A stretch of 64,000 nt of DNA from Thiohalophilus sp. (lineage in GTDB: Bacteria; Pseudomonadota; Gammaproteobacteria; UBA6429; Thiohalophilaceae). A model generated the notes under the pieces. It made no database searches. It was not told the DNA's origin and saw nothing but the letters and a program-made list of their open reading frames with translations. The position numbers and the translations under genes are program-made. The DNA lies in NCBI RefSeq assembly GCF_034521165.1, contig NZ_JAXHMV010000014.1, positions 62,001 to 126,000 on the forward strand. The letters run 5' to 3'. Positions 1 through 8,341 of the stretch are shown one piece after another; positions within the stretch are counted from its first letter, which is position 1, and each line of letters starts with the position of its first letter.

Positions 1-386
1 CCTTCCCCGGCCGGCACGGCGGCCTGCATCAGGCATCCGCGTTCGGCCACCAGGCCGATCGCCTCGGCAAAATCCAGACTGCCGGCACACACCAGCGCGC
101 TGTATTCACCCAGACTGTGCCCGGCCATCACCGCCGGCATCGCCCCGCCCTTCTCCTGCCAGACCCGCCAGGTGGCCACCCCCGCCGCCAGCATCGCCGG
201 CTGGGTGATATCGGTCCGGTTTAAATCCTCGGCCGGCCCGTCCTGCACGACCTGCCACAGATCGTATCCGAGCTTCTCCGACGCCTGCGCGAAAGTCTCG
301 CCGACCTGCGGATATGCCGCGGCCAGATCCTTTAACATGCCTTGTGACTGTGAACCCTGCCCGGGAAAAACAAACGCCAGTGTCAT
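1..386 (-). CDS. fabD: Malonyl-CoA:ACP transacylase, N-terminal part (runs off window)
   Basis: This enzyme moves malonyl groups from CoA to ACP for fatty-acid synthesis in the cytoplasm. About 128 N-terminal residues are visible. They begin MTLAFVFPGQGSQ, the family opening, and contain the nucleophile motif GHSLGEYSA with Ser91. The ATG at 386 is the only sensible start because it places FPGQGSQ at the usual position. It is downstream of fabH on the same strand, as in the usual plsX-fabH-fabD order. The gap to fabH is about 195 bp and is filled by an inverted-repeat element. The C-terminus lies outside the window. Confidence 0.97.
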   Translation of the reverse strand, partial: MTLAFVFPGQGSQSQGMLKDLAAAYPQVGETFAQASEKLGYDLWQVVQDGPAEDLNRTDITQPAMLAAGVATWRVWQEKGGAMPAVMAGHSLGEYSALVCAGSLDFAEAIGLVAERGCLMQAAVPAGE

Positions 387-417
387 TAATAACCTCTTTT
401 CATGAAATTCTGGGAAT

Positions 418-569
418 AACGCAAAGAACGCAAAGACGCAAAGGTCGCAAAGGATTTATTATTCATTGCACAAAAGCTTCGATGCTTGAGATACCGGTTA
501 GTGAACTGTACATAACAAAATTTATATTATTTTACTTTGCGTTCTTGGCGTCTTAGCGTCCTTCGCGTT
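418..569. repeat. Intergenic inverted repeat with octamer iterations (copy 1)
   Basis: Two arms of about 35 bp (418-452 and 535-569) are imperfect reverse complements. Each is made of iterated units of the type CGCAAAGA. The element fills the fabH-fabD gap, so a transcript crossing it could fold into a large stem. It belongs with the other 7-8 bp iterated inverted repeats in this window. Confidence 0.8.
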
Positions 570-581
570 CCTTCCACCAAT

Positions 582-1547
582 CTAGAATGTGAGCAACGCC
601 GAGCCCCAGGTGAAGCCGCCGCCAAAGGCTTCCAGCATGATCAGCTCGCCGCGCTTGATCCGTCCGTCGCGCACGGCGATGTCGAAGGCCAGCGGGATGG
701 AGGCGGCCGAGGTGTTGCCGTGTTCGCCGACGGTGACGACGACGTTATCCATCGACATATCCAGTTTGCGCGCGGTGGCGGCGATGATGCGAATGTTGGC
801 TTGATGCGGCACCAGCCAGTCGATCATGGACTTGTCCATGTTGTTGGCCGCCAGGGTTTCATCGACGATACGACCCAGCGTATTGACCGCCACCTTGAAG
901 ACTTCGTTGCCTTTCATCACAATCCGGGCACTGCCGTCCTTGAACTGCTGCGGATGTTCTGCGATCCCGGCGGGTACGGTCAACAGTTCCTTGTACTGGC
1001 CGTCGGCATGAATGTGGGTGGAATGCACGCCCGGTTCATCACTGGCGGAGAGGACGACTGCGCCGGCGCCGTCACCGAACAGCACACAGGTACTGCGATC
1101 GCTCCAGTCAATAATATTGGAAAGCGTTTCGGCGCCTACCACCAGCGCATTTTTGACCGCACCGGATTTAATATAGAGATCGGCAACACTCAGGGCATAA
1201 ACGAAACCGGTGCAGACCGCCTGGATATCGAATGCCGGGCAGCCGTGAATATCCAGTCGTTGCTGCAACAGGCAGGCGGTGCTGGGAAAGACCCGATCGG
1301 GCGTGGTAGTGGCGACGATGATCATATCGATGTCGGCCGGCTCCAGGGCGGCGGCTTTAATCGCACGCCGTGACGCCTGTTCGGCGAGATCGCAGGTAGT
1401 CTCGTCCTCCACGATATGGCGTTCCCGGATCCCGGTACGATCGATAATCCATTCGTCCGAGGTTTCCACCATCTTTTCCAGATCCTGATTGGTCAGAATC
1501 TTTTTGGGCAGGTAACTGCCGGTCCCTGTTATGCGTGAATAGATCAA
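582..1547 (-). CDS. fabH: Beta-ketoacyl-ACP synthase III
   Basis: FabH condenses acetyl-CoA with malonyl-ACP to start fatty-acid synthesis. The 321-residue protein matches the family's usual length. It has the full catalytic triad: Cys112 in AVCTGF, His248 in VPHQAN and Asn278 in HGNTS. The C-terminal GGGFTWGS signature is intact. The start is a TTG overlapping the plsX stop (TTGA), which gives the conserved N-terminus MIYSRITGTGSYLP; no ATG lies nearby. This overlap implies translational coupling to plsX. Confidence 0.97.
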   Translation of the reverse strand: MIYSRITGTGSYLPKKILTNQDLEKMVETSDEWIIDRTGIRERHIVEDETTCDLAEQASRRAIKAAALEPADIDMIIVATTTPDRVFPSTACLLQQRLDIHGCPAFDIQAVCTGFVYALSVADLYIKSGAVKNALVVGAETLSNIIDWSDRSTCVLFGDGAGAVVLSASDEPGVHSTHIHADGQYKELLTVPAGIAEHPQQFKDGSARIVMKGNEVFKVAVNTLGRIVDETLAANNMDKSMIDWLVPHQANIRIIAATARKLDMSMDNVVVTVGEHGNTSAASIPLAFDIAVRDGRIKRGELIMLEAFGGGFTWGSALLTF

Positions 1548-2572
1548 CTTGCCTGCCTCTCTGCCAACTGGCTCTCCAATACCCGGGTGATCCGGGCCGG
1601 GACATTCTTGTTCACTTCCAGCACCGCCTCGGAGATGGCGGTGGCAAAAGAATAGGAATCGGCACTGCCGTGACTTTTAATCACGATGCCCTGCAGCCCC
1701 AGCAGGCTGGCGCCGTTATATTCACGAGGATCGATACGCTTTTTGAAGGCTTTGAGGACCGGCATGGCGATCAGGCCCGCCAGCAGGGTCAGCGGATTGC
1801 GCCTGAACTCCTGCTTCATATAATAACTGATCATCTTGGCCACACCCTCGGTGGTTTTGAGCATGACGTTACCCACAAAACCGTCACACACGATCACATC
1901 GGCGGCGCCTTTGAAAATGCCATCGCCTTCGACGTAACCGATATAATTGAGATTGCTCTTGGCCAGCAAACGTGCCGCTTCCTTGACCCGCTCGTTACCC
2001 TTGATCTCTTCCTCGCCGATATTGAGCAGGCCAATGGTCGGTTCCGATTTGTTATCCACCGCGGCGGTCAATGCCGAACCCATTACCGCGAACTCGACCA
2101 GCGTTTGCGCATCGGAGTCGACATTGGCGCCCAGATCGAGCACATGGGTATGACCTTCGATGGTCGGCAAGGTGGTGCAAATGGCGGGACGATCGATGCC
2201 GGGCAGCATCTTCAGTACAAACCGGGCGGTGGCCATCAGGGCACCGGTATTACCGGCACTGACGCACGCCTGCGCCCGGCCTTCCTTGACCAGGTTGATG
2301 GCCACGCGCATGGAGGAATCTTTTTTACCGCGCAGGGCCTGGGAAGGCAGCTCATCCATCTCCACCACTTCGGTGGCATGCTGGATAGTCAGTCGATCGC
2401 TGGTTTTCTTTTGCGCCGCAATCGCTTTTTCGATCACCGGTTCCTGACCCACCAGAATCAGCTGCATTTGCGGGTGTCGGGAAAGTGCCTTGAACGCCGC
2501 CGGCACAACGACATCGGGGCCGTGGTCACCGCCCATGCAGTCCAGTGCAATTGTGATCGAAGTGTCGGTCAT
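1544..2572 (-). CDS. plsX: Phosphate acyltransferase PlsX
   Basis: PlsX makes acyl-phosphate from acyl-ACP, the donor for PlsY in glycerophospholipid synthesis. The 342-residue protein opens with the family motif ITIALDCMGGDHGP. It also carries the conserved stretches SAGNTGALM and CDGFVGNVMLK. It lies between rpmF and fabH on the same strand, the standard gammaproteobacterial order. Its stop overlaps the fabH start. An ATG start at 2572 is clear. Confidence 0.97.
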   Translation of the reverse strand: MTDTSITIALDCMGGDHGPDVVVPAAFKALSRHPQMQLILVGQEPVIEKAIAAQKKTSDRLTIQHATEVVEMDELPSQALRGKKDSSMRVAINLVKEGRAQACVSAGNTGALMATARFVLKMLPGIDRPAICTTLPTIEGHTHVLDLGANVDSDAQTLVEFAVMGSALTAAVDNKSEPTIGLLNIGEEEIKGNERVKEAARLLAKSNLNYIGYVEGDGIFKGAADVIVCDGFVGNVMLKTTEGVAKMISYYMKQEFRRNPLTLLAGLIAMPVLKAFKKRIDPREYNGASLLGLQGIVIKSHGSADSYSFATAISEAVLEVNKNVPARITRVLESQLAERQAS

Positions 2573-2611
2573 CAGGCTGTCGATTCGAAAATTTCAGCGT
2601 TCCAAGCAAAG

Positions 2612-2686
2612 ACGGGACATGGAAAGTCCATGTCCCGTATCCCTGTTGTTATCGTGTCATGCTATAACCGCCTGCCAGGGGCAGGC
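2612..2686 (-). other. Pair of stem-loops between rpmF and plsX
   Basis: Two perfect hairpins follow the rpmF stop. One spans 2670-2686 (GCCTGCC with a 3-nt loop). The other spans 2612-2638, with an 11-bp stem ACGGGACATGG and a 5-nt loop. Neither is followed by a convincing U-tract on the minus strand. A role in mRNA processing or partial attenuation, tuning L32 against the lipid genes, is more likely than full termination; that role is inference. Confidence 0.6.
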
Positions 2687-2703
2687 ACCCGCGCAATGGC
2701 GCG

Positions 2704-2880
2704 TTATTCGCCTTTGTCGACAACCTTGCGGCCACGGTAGTAGCCGTCCGGGCTGACATGGTGACGCAGGTGGGTTTCCCCCGTGGTCGGTTCGATCGAC
2801 AGTGCGGCGCCGGTCAATGCATCGTGGGAACGACGCATGCCACGCCGGGACGGGGATTTTTTGTTCTGCTGAACAGCCAT
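2704..2880 (-). CDS. rpmF: 50S ribosomal protein L32
   Basis: The 58-residue basic protein starts MAVQQNKKSPSRRGMRRSHD, the L32 N-terminus. It continues with a segment ending in HHVSPDGYYRGRKVV. It is a structural protein of the large ribosomal subunit. It lies 14 bp downstream of yceD, and the yceD-rpmF-plsX order is conserved widely in gammaproteobacteria. The paired zinc-binding cysteines found in some L32 forms are absent, so this is the cysteine-free type. Confidence 0.97.
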   Translation of the reverse strand: MAVQQNKKSPSRRGMRRSHDALTGAALSIEPTTGETHLRHHVSPDGYYRGRKVVDKGE

Positions 2881-2894
2881 CTGGATTACCTCGT

Positions 2895-3425
2895 TTAACC
2901 TTTATCCGGTGTTTTCAAATCGGCCAGAACCTGAAACGGGTTGTCCTGACCGGCCTTGTCCTGTTCTTCCTCCGGCGCCACATAGTCCCGGGCCGGACAT
3001 TCCTGTAATTCATGCATCGGTATCTGTGGCAGGGCGAGGAGCAATTCATCCTCGATGATATCCGCCAGCACCACGGGCACCGATTCTACTATAAAGGGTT
3101 CATAGCCCCCCGGCAGGCGATCCGCCTCGGCCGTGGAACCTACAAACGCGAGCGCCAGGTCAATGTCGACCGGACAGCTCATGGCTTCAAGACAGCGTTG
3201 GCACGGTACGCTGAGATCGACCTGGATGGTGCCCTGCAAATAATGCACGCCCATCTCATCCACCCCGAAACGCAGGCTGACCGCCGCTGCACCGCTTTCT
3301 GTGGCCAACAGAGGCAACAGACGCTTCATCTGGCGCAGGGGCAACTCCCCATCATATTCCCGGCCCTGTTCGGCCAGGCGGTAGGGGTCGACCTGTACCG
3401 GCAGCCGATCTTGCCGTCTTGACAT
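2895..3425 (-). CDS. yceD: YceD family protein (DUF177)
   Basis: YceD proteins are linked to 23S rRNA accumulation and large-subunit biogenesis. The exact activity is not settled. The protein is about 176 residues, as usual. It carries the family Cys motif VPCQRCLEAM and a late ELQECPARDYV segment. The ATG at 3425 (MSRRQDRLPV) is chosen because it restores family length; the open frame continues upstream to 3617 without conserved sequence. It is followed closely by rpmF and is divergent from pycA. Confidence 0.9.
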   Translation of the reverse strand: MSRRQDRLPVQVDPYRLAEQGREYDGELPLRQMKRLLPLLATESGAAAVSLRFGVDEMGVHYLQGTIQVDLSVPCQRCLEAMSCPVDIDLALAFVGSTAEADRLPGGYEPFIVESVPVVLADIIEDELLLALPQIPMHELQECPARDYVAPEEEQDKAGQDNPFQVLADLKTPDKG

Positions 3426-3558
3426 AGGCCGCGAATTGTATCGGCGGATCAGCATGCTGTCAAAAAATTCCTTGAATATCGGGCTGTTCCGTGACCCTCG
3501 CCGCAGCCTGGGCCGCGCCCAATCAGCGCCGGGCGATCCCGGCTCGGATCGCGGCGAC

Positions 3559-3587
3559 TTGACAGGCCCCGAGGGTTCACTTACACA
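3559..3587 (+). promoter_or_regulatory. Candidate sigma70 promoter for pycA
   Basis: A perfect -35 box TTGACA at 3559-3564 is followed after 17 bp by TACACA, a weak -10. It lies about 50 bp before the pycA ATG in the divergent yceD/pycA intergenic region. The match is by eye only. Confidence 0.3.
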
Positions 3588-3636
3588 GAGAAGTCCCGGT
3601 GTCGGGGCGTTTGGCATACAGATTGTAAGGCATTAG

Positions 3637-5055
3637 ATGATCAAAAAAATCCTGATAGCCAACCGCGGCGAGATCGCGGTGCGAATCATCCGTGCCTGCG
3701 CCGAACTGGGCATCAAATCGGTGGCGGTCTATTCGGAAGCCGACCGCTACGCCCTGCATGTCAAAAAGGCCGACGAGGCCTACAGCCTGGGCCCGGACAC
3801 CGTCGCCGGCTATCTCAACGCCCACCGGCTGGTCAATCTGGCTGTGGCGACCGGCTGTGACGCCCTGCACCCCGGTTACGGCTTCCTGTCGGAAAATCCG
3901 GAGCTGGCCGAAATCTGCGCCCGGCGCAATATCCACTTCATCGGGCCCGAGTCGCGGGTCATCCGCCAGATGGGCGACAAGACCCGGGCCCGCGACCTGA
4001 TGCGCAAGGCCGGGGTCCCCGTCACCCCCGGCAGCGACGGCAATGTCGCCGATCTGGACGACGCCGTGAACGTGGCCAGTGCCATCGGCTATCCGGTCAT
4101 GCTCAAGGCCACCTCCGGCGGCGGTGGCCGGGGCATCCGCCGCTGCGACAACGAGCAGGAACTGCGGCGCAATTACGGCCGGGTTATCTCCGAGGCCGAA
4201 AAAGCCTTTGGCAGCGCCGAGGTGTTTATCGAAAAATACATCGGCAATCCGCGCCATATCGAGGTGCAGATCCTGGCCGACCAGCACGGTAACGTCATCC
4301 ATTTGCTGGAGCGGGACTGCTCCATCCAGCGCCGCCACCAGAAACTGCTGGAAATCGCCCCCTCCCCCCAACTCACCGACGAGCAGCGCCAGTTGCTCGG
4401 CGATCTGGCCGTGCGCGCCGCCGGGGCGGTCGGCTATACCAATGCCGGCACGGTCGAGTTTTTGATGGACAGTGGCGAGAATTTCTATTTCATGGAGATG
4501 AATACCCGCCTGCAGGTGGAACACCCGGTCACCGAGGCGATCACCGGGGTCGATATCGTGCAGGAACAGATCCGCATCGCTTCGGGGCTGACCCTGAGCT
4601 TCAGCCAGCAGGACATCCGGCGCAATGGTTACGCGATTGAATTTCGCATTAACGCCGAGGATCCGAAAAACGACTTTCTGCCCAGCTTCGGGCGTATCAC
4701 CCGTTACTTTGCCCCCGGCGGCCCCGGCGTGCGCACCGACGGCGCCATCTATACCGGTTACGAGATTCCGCCCTATTACGATTCCATGTGCGCCAAGCTC
4801 ATCGTCTGGGCCCCGACCTGGGACGGCGTCATCGACCGTTCCCTGCGCGCGCTGCAGGACATCGGCGTTTACGGCGTCAAGACTACCATTCCCTATCATA
4901 TGGAAATCCTGCGCAACGCCGAATTTCAGTCCGGGCATTTCAATACCAGCTTCGTCGAATCCCATCCGGAGCTGATCGACTACTCCGAGCGGCGCGACGA
5001 TCGCGCCATCGCCGCCACCATCGCCGCGGCGATCGCGGCGAACATGGGACTGTGA
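3637..5055 (+). CDS. pycA: Biotin carboxylase subunit of two-subunit pyruvate carboxylase
   Basis: The protein carboxylates biotin with ATP and bicarbonate. It has 472 residues and opens IKKILIANRGEIAVRII. The ATP-grasp glycine loop KATSGGGGRGIR is present, as are the biotin carboxylase signatures EKYIGNPRHIEVQ and MNTRLQVEHPVTE. Pairing with pycB downstream points to pyruvate carboxylase (anaplerotic oxaloacetate). An acetyl-CoA carboxylase role is less likely because no accB-type gene adjoins it. Use as a generic AccC cannot be excluded from sequence. A long inverted repeat separates it from pycB. Confidence 0.88.
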   Translation: MIKKILIANRGEIAVRIIRACAELGIKSVAVYSEADRYALHVKKADEAYSLGPDTVAGYLNAHRLVNLAVATGCDALHPGYGFLSENPELAEICARRNIHFIGPESRVIRQMGDKTRARDLMRKAGVPVTPGSDGNVADLDDAVNVASAIGYPVMLKATSGGGGRGIRRCDNEQELRRNYGRVISEAEKAFGSAEVFIEKYIGNPRHIEVQILADQHGNVIHLLERDCSIQRRHQKLLEIAPSPQLTDEQRQLLGDLAVRAAGAVGYTNAGTVEFLMDSGENFYFMEMNTRLQVEHPVTEAITGVDIVQEQIRIASGLTLSFSQQDIRRNGYAIEFRINAEDPKNDFLPSFGRITRYFAPGGPGVRTDGAIYTGYEIPPYYDSMCAKLIVWAPTWDGVIDRSLRALQDIGVYGVKTTIPYHMEILRNAEFQSGHFNTSFVESHPELIDYSERRDDRAIAATIAAAIAANMGL

Positions 5056-5059
5056 ACTA

Positions 5060-5138
5060 CAATTATGAATGTTGAATTTTAAATTTTGAATTAATGCCAA
5101 CGTGTAATTCAAAATTCAGCATTAAAAATTCAAAATTG
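5060..5138. repeat. AT-rich heptamer inverted repeat between pycA and pycB
   Basis: Two 34-bp arms (5060-5093 and 5105-5138) are imperfect reverse complements around a short loop. Each arm iterates a 7-mer of the type ATTCAAA. The element lies inside the presumed pycA-pycB operon, so the mRNA would carry a long AU-rich stem between the two cistrons. Confidence 0.8.
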
Positions 5139-5184
5139 TTTTAAGACCTCTGCGTTAAAAAGACATTAAAAACAGGACTCATCC

Positions 5185-7008
5185 ATGCCCAAGGTCAAGA
5201 TTACCGATACTATCCTGCGCGACGCGCATCAATCTCTGATCGCCACGCGCATGCGCACCGAGGACATGCTGCCGATCTGCGAGAAGCTCGATCAGGTCGG
5301 TTACTGGTCGCTGGAGGTCTGGGGCGGTGCGACCTTCGATGCCTGTGTGCGGTTTTTAAAAGAGGATCCCTGGGAGCGACTGCGCCAGTTGCGCGAGGCG
5401 TTGCCCAACACGCAACTGCAGATGCTGTTGCGCGGTCAGAACCTGCTTGGCTATCGCCACTACGCTGACGATGTGGTGCGCGAGTTCGTCGCCCGGGCCG
5501 CGGATAAGGGCATGGACATCTTTCGTATCTTCGATGCCATGAACGATCTGCGCAATATCCGCGTCTCGGTCGAGGCGGTCAAACAAAGCGGCAAGCATGC
5601 CCAGGGTGCCATCTGTTACACCACCAGCCCCATTCATACCCTTGATCGCTTTGTACAGCTGGGCAAGGAGATTCAGGAGATGGGCTGCGACAGCGTCGCC
5701 ATCAAGGACATGGCGGGACTGTTAACCCCGCCGGTCACCGCGCAACTGGTCTCGGCGCTGGTCAGCGAGCTGGATATCCCGGTGTTCACCCATTCGCATG
5801 CCACCGCCGGGCTGGCGGACATGTGTCACTACAAGGCGGTGGAAAACGGCGCCACCGGTTTCGATACCGCTATCTCCTCGTTCTCCGGTGGCACCAGCCA
5901 TCCGCCCACCGAGAGCATGGTCGCCGCCTTCAAGGATACCGAATACGATCCGGGACTCGACCTGCCGCTGCTGCAGGAGATCGGGTTTTACTTTCGCGAG
6001 GTGCGCAAGAAGTATCACCAGTTCGAAAGCGAATTCACCGGCCTGGATACCCGCGTGCAGGTCAACCAGGTCCCCGGCGGCATGATCTCCAATCTGTCGA
6101 ACCAGTTAAAAGAACAGGGTGCCCTCACCCGCATGAATGAAGTCCTCGAGGAGATCCCGCGGGTGCGCAAGGAACTGGGTTATCCGCCACTGGTCACGCC
6201 CACCTCACAGATCGTCGGCAGCCAGGCGGTGATGAATGTGCTCGCCGGCAAGCGTTATGCGACCATCACCAACGAGGTGAAACACTATCTGCAGGGCCGC
6301 TACGGCCAGGCACTGGGCGAGATCAGCCCGCAGGTACAGCACATGGCCATCGGCAACGAGGAGGTAATCAAATGCCGCCCCGCCGATCTGATCCCGCCGG
6401 AAATGGACAAACTGCGCAAGGAGATCGGCCCCCTGGCCAAATCGGAAGAGGATGTGCTGACCTACGCCATGTTCCCGGAACTGGGGCGCGATTTTCTGCA
6501 ACAGCGCGAGGACGGCAAGCTGATCCCCGAGCCGCTCGAGCCGCCCAACGTCAATAACGCCAATGGCCAGAAGGCCGCCACCGAGTTCAACGTCACCCTG
6601 CACGGCGAGAGTTATCACATTAAGCTGACCGGGCGCGGTTATCCCAAGGAACATTTGCGCCCCTACTACGTTACCGTTGACGGGGTGCCCGAAGAGATCC
6701 TGCTCGAATCGCTGGATGAGATCGCTCTCGGTGGCGAAGGCGGTGATGAACGCCACGCCCGTTCCGCCGCCGGCAAGCGTCCCCGGGCCACCACCCCTGG
6801 CCACGTCTCCACCTCCATGCCCGGCACCATCGTCGATGTGCTGGTCAACGTCGGTGACGAGGTCGAGGCCGGCGATCCGGTACTGATCACCGAAGCGATG
6901 AAAATGGAAACCGAGATCCAGGCGCCGATAAAAGGTATCATCAAGGCCATCCACGTCACCAAGGGCGAAAGCGTCAACCCGGACGAGGCGCTGGTGGAGA
7001 TAGAATAA
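5185..7008 (+). CDS. pycB: Carboxyltransferase/biotin carrier subunit of pyruvate carboxylase (OadA-like)
   Basis: The 607-residue protein transfers the carboxyl group between carboxybiotin and pyruvate. An HMGL-like TIM barrel opens the protein with DTILRDAHQS. A conserved carboxylase domain follows, then a Pro/Ala-poor linker and a C-terminal biotinyl domain. The biotin attachment site is EAMKMETE, with Lys573. The family also includes the alpha subunit of Na+-pumping oxaloacetate decarboxylase. No beta or gamma membrane subunit is nearby and a biotin carboxylase precedes it, so pyruvate carboxylase is preferred. Confidence 0.88.
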   Translation: MPKVKITDTILRDAHQSLIATRMRTEDMLPICEKLDQVGYWSLEVWGGATFDACVRFLKEDPWERLRQLREALPNTQLQMLLRGQNLLGYRHYADDVVREFVARAADKGMDIFRIFDAMNDLRNIRVSVEAVKQSGKHAQGAICYTTSPIHTLDRFVQLGKEIQEMGCDSVAIKDMAGLLTPPVTAQLVSALVSELDIPVFTHSHATAGLADMCHYKAVENGATGFDTAISSFSGGTSHPPTESMVAAFKDTEYDPGLDLPLLQEIGFYFREVRKKYHQFESEFTGLDTRVQVNQVPGGMISNLSNQLKEQGALTRMNEVLEEIPRVRKELGYPPLVTPTSQIVGSQAVMNVLAGKRYATITNEVKHYLQGRYGQALGEISPQVQHMAIGNEEVIKCRPADLIPPEMDKLRKEIGPLAKSEEDVLTYAMFPELGRDFLQQREDGKLIPEPLEPPNVNNANGQKAATEFNVTLHGESYHIKLTGRGYPKEHLRPYYVTVDGVPEEILLESLDEIALGGEGGDERHARSAAGKRPRATTPGHVSTSMPGTIVDVLVNVGDEVEAGDPVLITEAMKMETEIQAPIKGIIKAIHVTKGESVNPDEALVEIE

Positions 7009-7019
7009 AAAACAAGATC

Positions 7020-7093
7020 TCACCACGAAGACACAAAGACACGAAGAAGTCATTATTTCTGGTTTTCTTCGTGGCTTCGTGTCTTCGTGGTGA
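7020..7093. repeat. Octamer inverted repeat downstream of pycB
   Basis: Two 29-bp arms (7020-7048 and 7065-7093) match as reverse complements at 27 of 29 positions. The repeating unit is CGAAGACA. It is closely related to the arms that flank the ISL3 element near 30.5 and 31.9 kb. It separates pycB from yceF and could act as a processing or termination stem. Confidence 0.85.
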
Positions 7094-7126
7094 TAGAAAA
7101 CTTCAAACAATGAAAGATATTTGTCT

Positions 7127-7708
7127 ATGAGTAATAAGCTGGTCCTCGCTTCCACTTCGCCGTTTCGCAAGGCCATCCTGGAAAAATTCGGTGTGCCGTT
7201 TGATACCGCCTCCCCAAAGGTGGATGAAACGGCGCGGGCCGATGAGTCCGCCGAGCAACTGGTCAGACGGCTTGCCGAAGCCAAGGCCCGCGCGGTGGCC
7301 GGACAATTTCCCGACGCACTGATCATCGGCTCCGATCAGGTCGCGGTGATAGACAACAAAATCCTCGGCAAGCCCGGCGATCACGCCAGGGCCGTCGAAC
7401 AACTGCGCGCCGCTTCCGGCAAGACAGTCACTTTCCTCACCGGGCTGTGCCTCTATAACAGCACTACCGATCATGCCGAGTGTGACGTGGTGCCCTTCAA
7501 GGTCCATTTCAGAAAGCTGGATGACAGCCAGATTGAAAACTATTTAGACAAAGAGCAGCCCTACAACTGCGCCGGCAGTTTCAAGTCCGAAGGGCTGGGC
7601 ATCGCCCTGTTCGAAAAACTCGAAGGTGACGATCCCAATACCCTGATCGGCCTACCGTTAATCAGACTGATACGGATGCTGGAAAAAGAAAACTGGAAGA
7701 TTATCTAG
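7127..7708 (+). CDS. yceF: Maf-family nucleotide pyrophosphatase, YceF type
   Basis: Members hydrolyse modified nucleoside triphosphates; the E. coli YceF relative acts on 7-methyl-GTP. The protein has about 193 residues with the P-loop-like opening LVLASTSPFRKAIL. It also has the YceF motifs IIGSDQVAV and CAGSFKSEGLGI. The ATG at 7127 is chosen over an upstream TTG at 7121. In relatives yceF sits near yceD and near sppA/rluC/rne. Here pycAB lie on one side and locus A on the other. Confidence 0.93.
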   Translation: MSNKLVLASTSPFRKAILEKFGVPFDTASPKVDETARADESAEQLVRRLAEAKARAVAGQFPDALIIGSDQVAVIDNKILGKPGDHARAVEQLRAASGKTVTFLTGLCLYNSTTDHAECDVVPFKVHFRKLDDSQIENYLDKEQPYNCAGSFKSEGLGIALFEKLEGDDPNTLIGLPLIRLIRMLEKENWKII

Positions 7709-7829
7709 GATTAGCTCGCTCAGTTACGCGCTTCTCCACGATACCTGAAAAGATATTTAAAACCACGACTTAATCAACGATGGTCAACACCCTCGCCAAG
7801 ACCAGTTATAACTTATGTGGAAGCATTAA

Positions 7830-7854
7830 AAAAGGGCGGGGATACCGCCCTTTT
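7830..7854. terminator. Bidirectional rho-independent terminator
   Basis: A perfect 10-bp stem AAAAGGGCGG closes a 5-nt loop. A-runs on one side and T-runs on the other let it work in both directions. It lies between the convergent yceF and the lipoprotein gene at 7873. Confidence 0.85.
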
Positions 7855-7872
7855 ACAACAGGCATTACTCAA

Positions 7873-8262
7873 TTAGAGCATCATGAGTTCTTGCTGGATG
7901 TTTCTATTGAGGTTCTGCACCCAGCCATTGTAATTGGAATGGATATTGGTTCCGTCGTAATCGAGATTCGTGGAATCCTTATACTCGATCGAATAACTCT
8001 TGGTATCATAAGTAATATCCACTACAGCAACATGGCTTCGGAGCATGAGACGCCCTTCCATCTTGCCCGGTGCCAGCTTCTTGATATTCCAACCGAGCGA
8101 GGCACCAGCTCGAATTATCGCTTTTTCGACCTGTTCTATCGAAGGTTCGTTCTGCAGAGAAATTGCAGCATCATCGACATTCATAACCGGATTCGAACGA
8201 CACCCTGCCAGTGCGGCAACGGTCACCAGCAACCCCATCATCATCCATTTCCAGAGTTTCAT
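7873..8262 (-). CDS. Small lipoprotein of unknown function
   Basis: The 129-residue protein has a lipoprotein signal: basic MKLWKW, a hydrophobic core and a lipobox LAGC. The mature part is not recognised. It contains segments suggestive of a compact alpha/beta fold, including VDDAAISLQNEPSIEQVEKA and SYSIEYKDSTNLDYDG. The region resembles small conserved lipoproteins in which a conserved nucleophilic residue is not evident. It is divergent from the glycosyltransferase fusion at 8342 and ends at a bidirectional terminator. It may belong to locus A, but only position supports that. Confidence 0.75.
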   Translation of the reverse strand: MKLWKWMMMGLLVTVAALAGCRSNPVMNVDDAAISLQNEPSIEQVEKAIIRAGASLGWNIKKLAPGKMEGRLMLRSHVAVVDITYDTKSYSIEYKDSTNLDYDGTNIHSNYNGWVQNLNRNIQQELMML

Positions 8263-8341
8263 TTTCCCTCCTGTCTATATTTTGTGTTGTACTATATATG
8301 CTAAACTAGCACTAAAATAGTGTATAAAATTCTTCAGTTAC

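Noticed and set aside
3577..5112. Long minus-strand open frame opposite pycA
   Set aside because: Its composition mirrors the GC-rich codons of pycA, it has no recognisable domain and pycA is a clear biotin carboxylase.
6205..7326. Minus-strand open frame across pycB and the 7020-7093 repeat
   Set aside because: Crosses a repeat and the yceF start; no motif, and pycB and yceF are convincing on the other strand.
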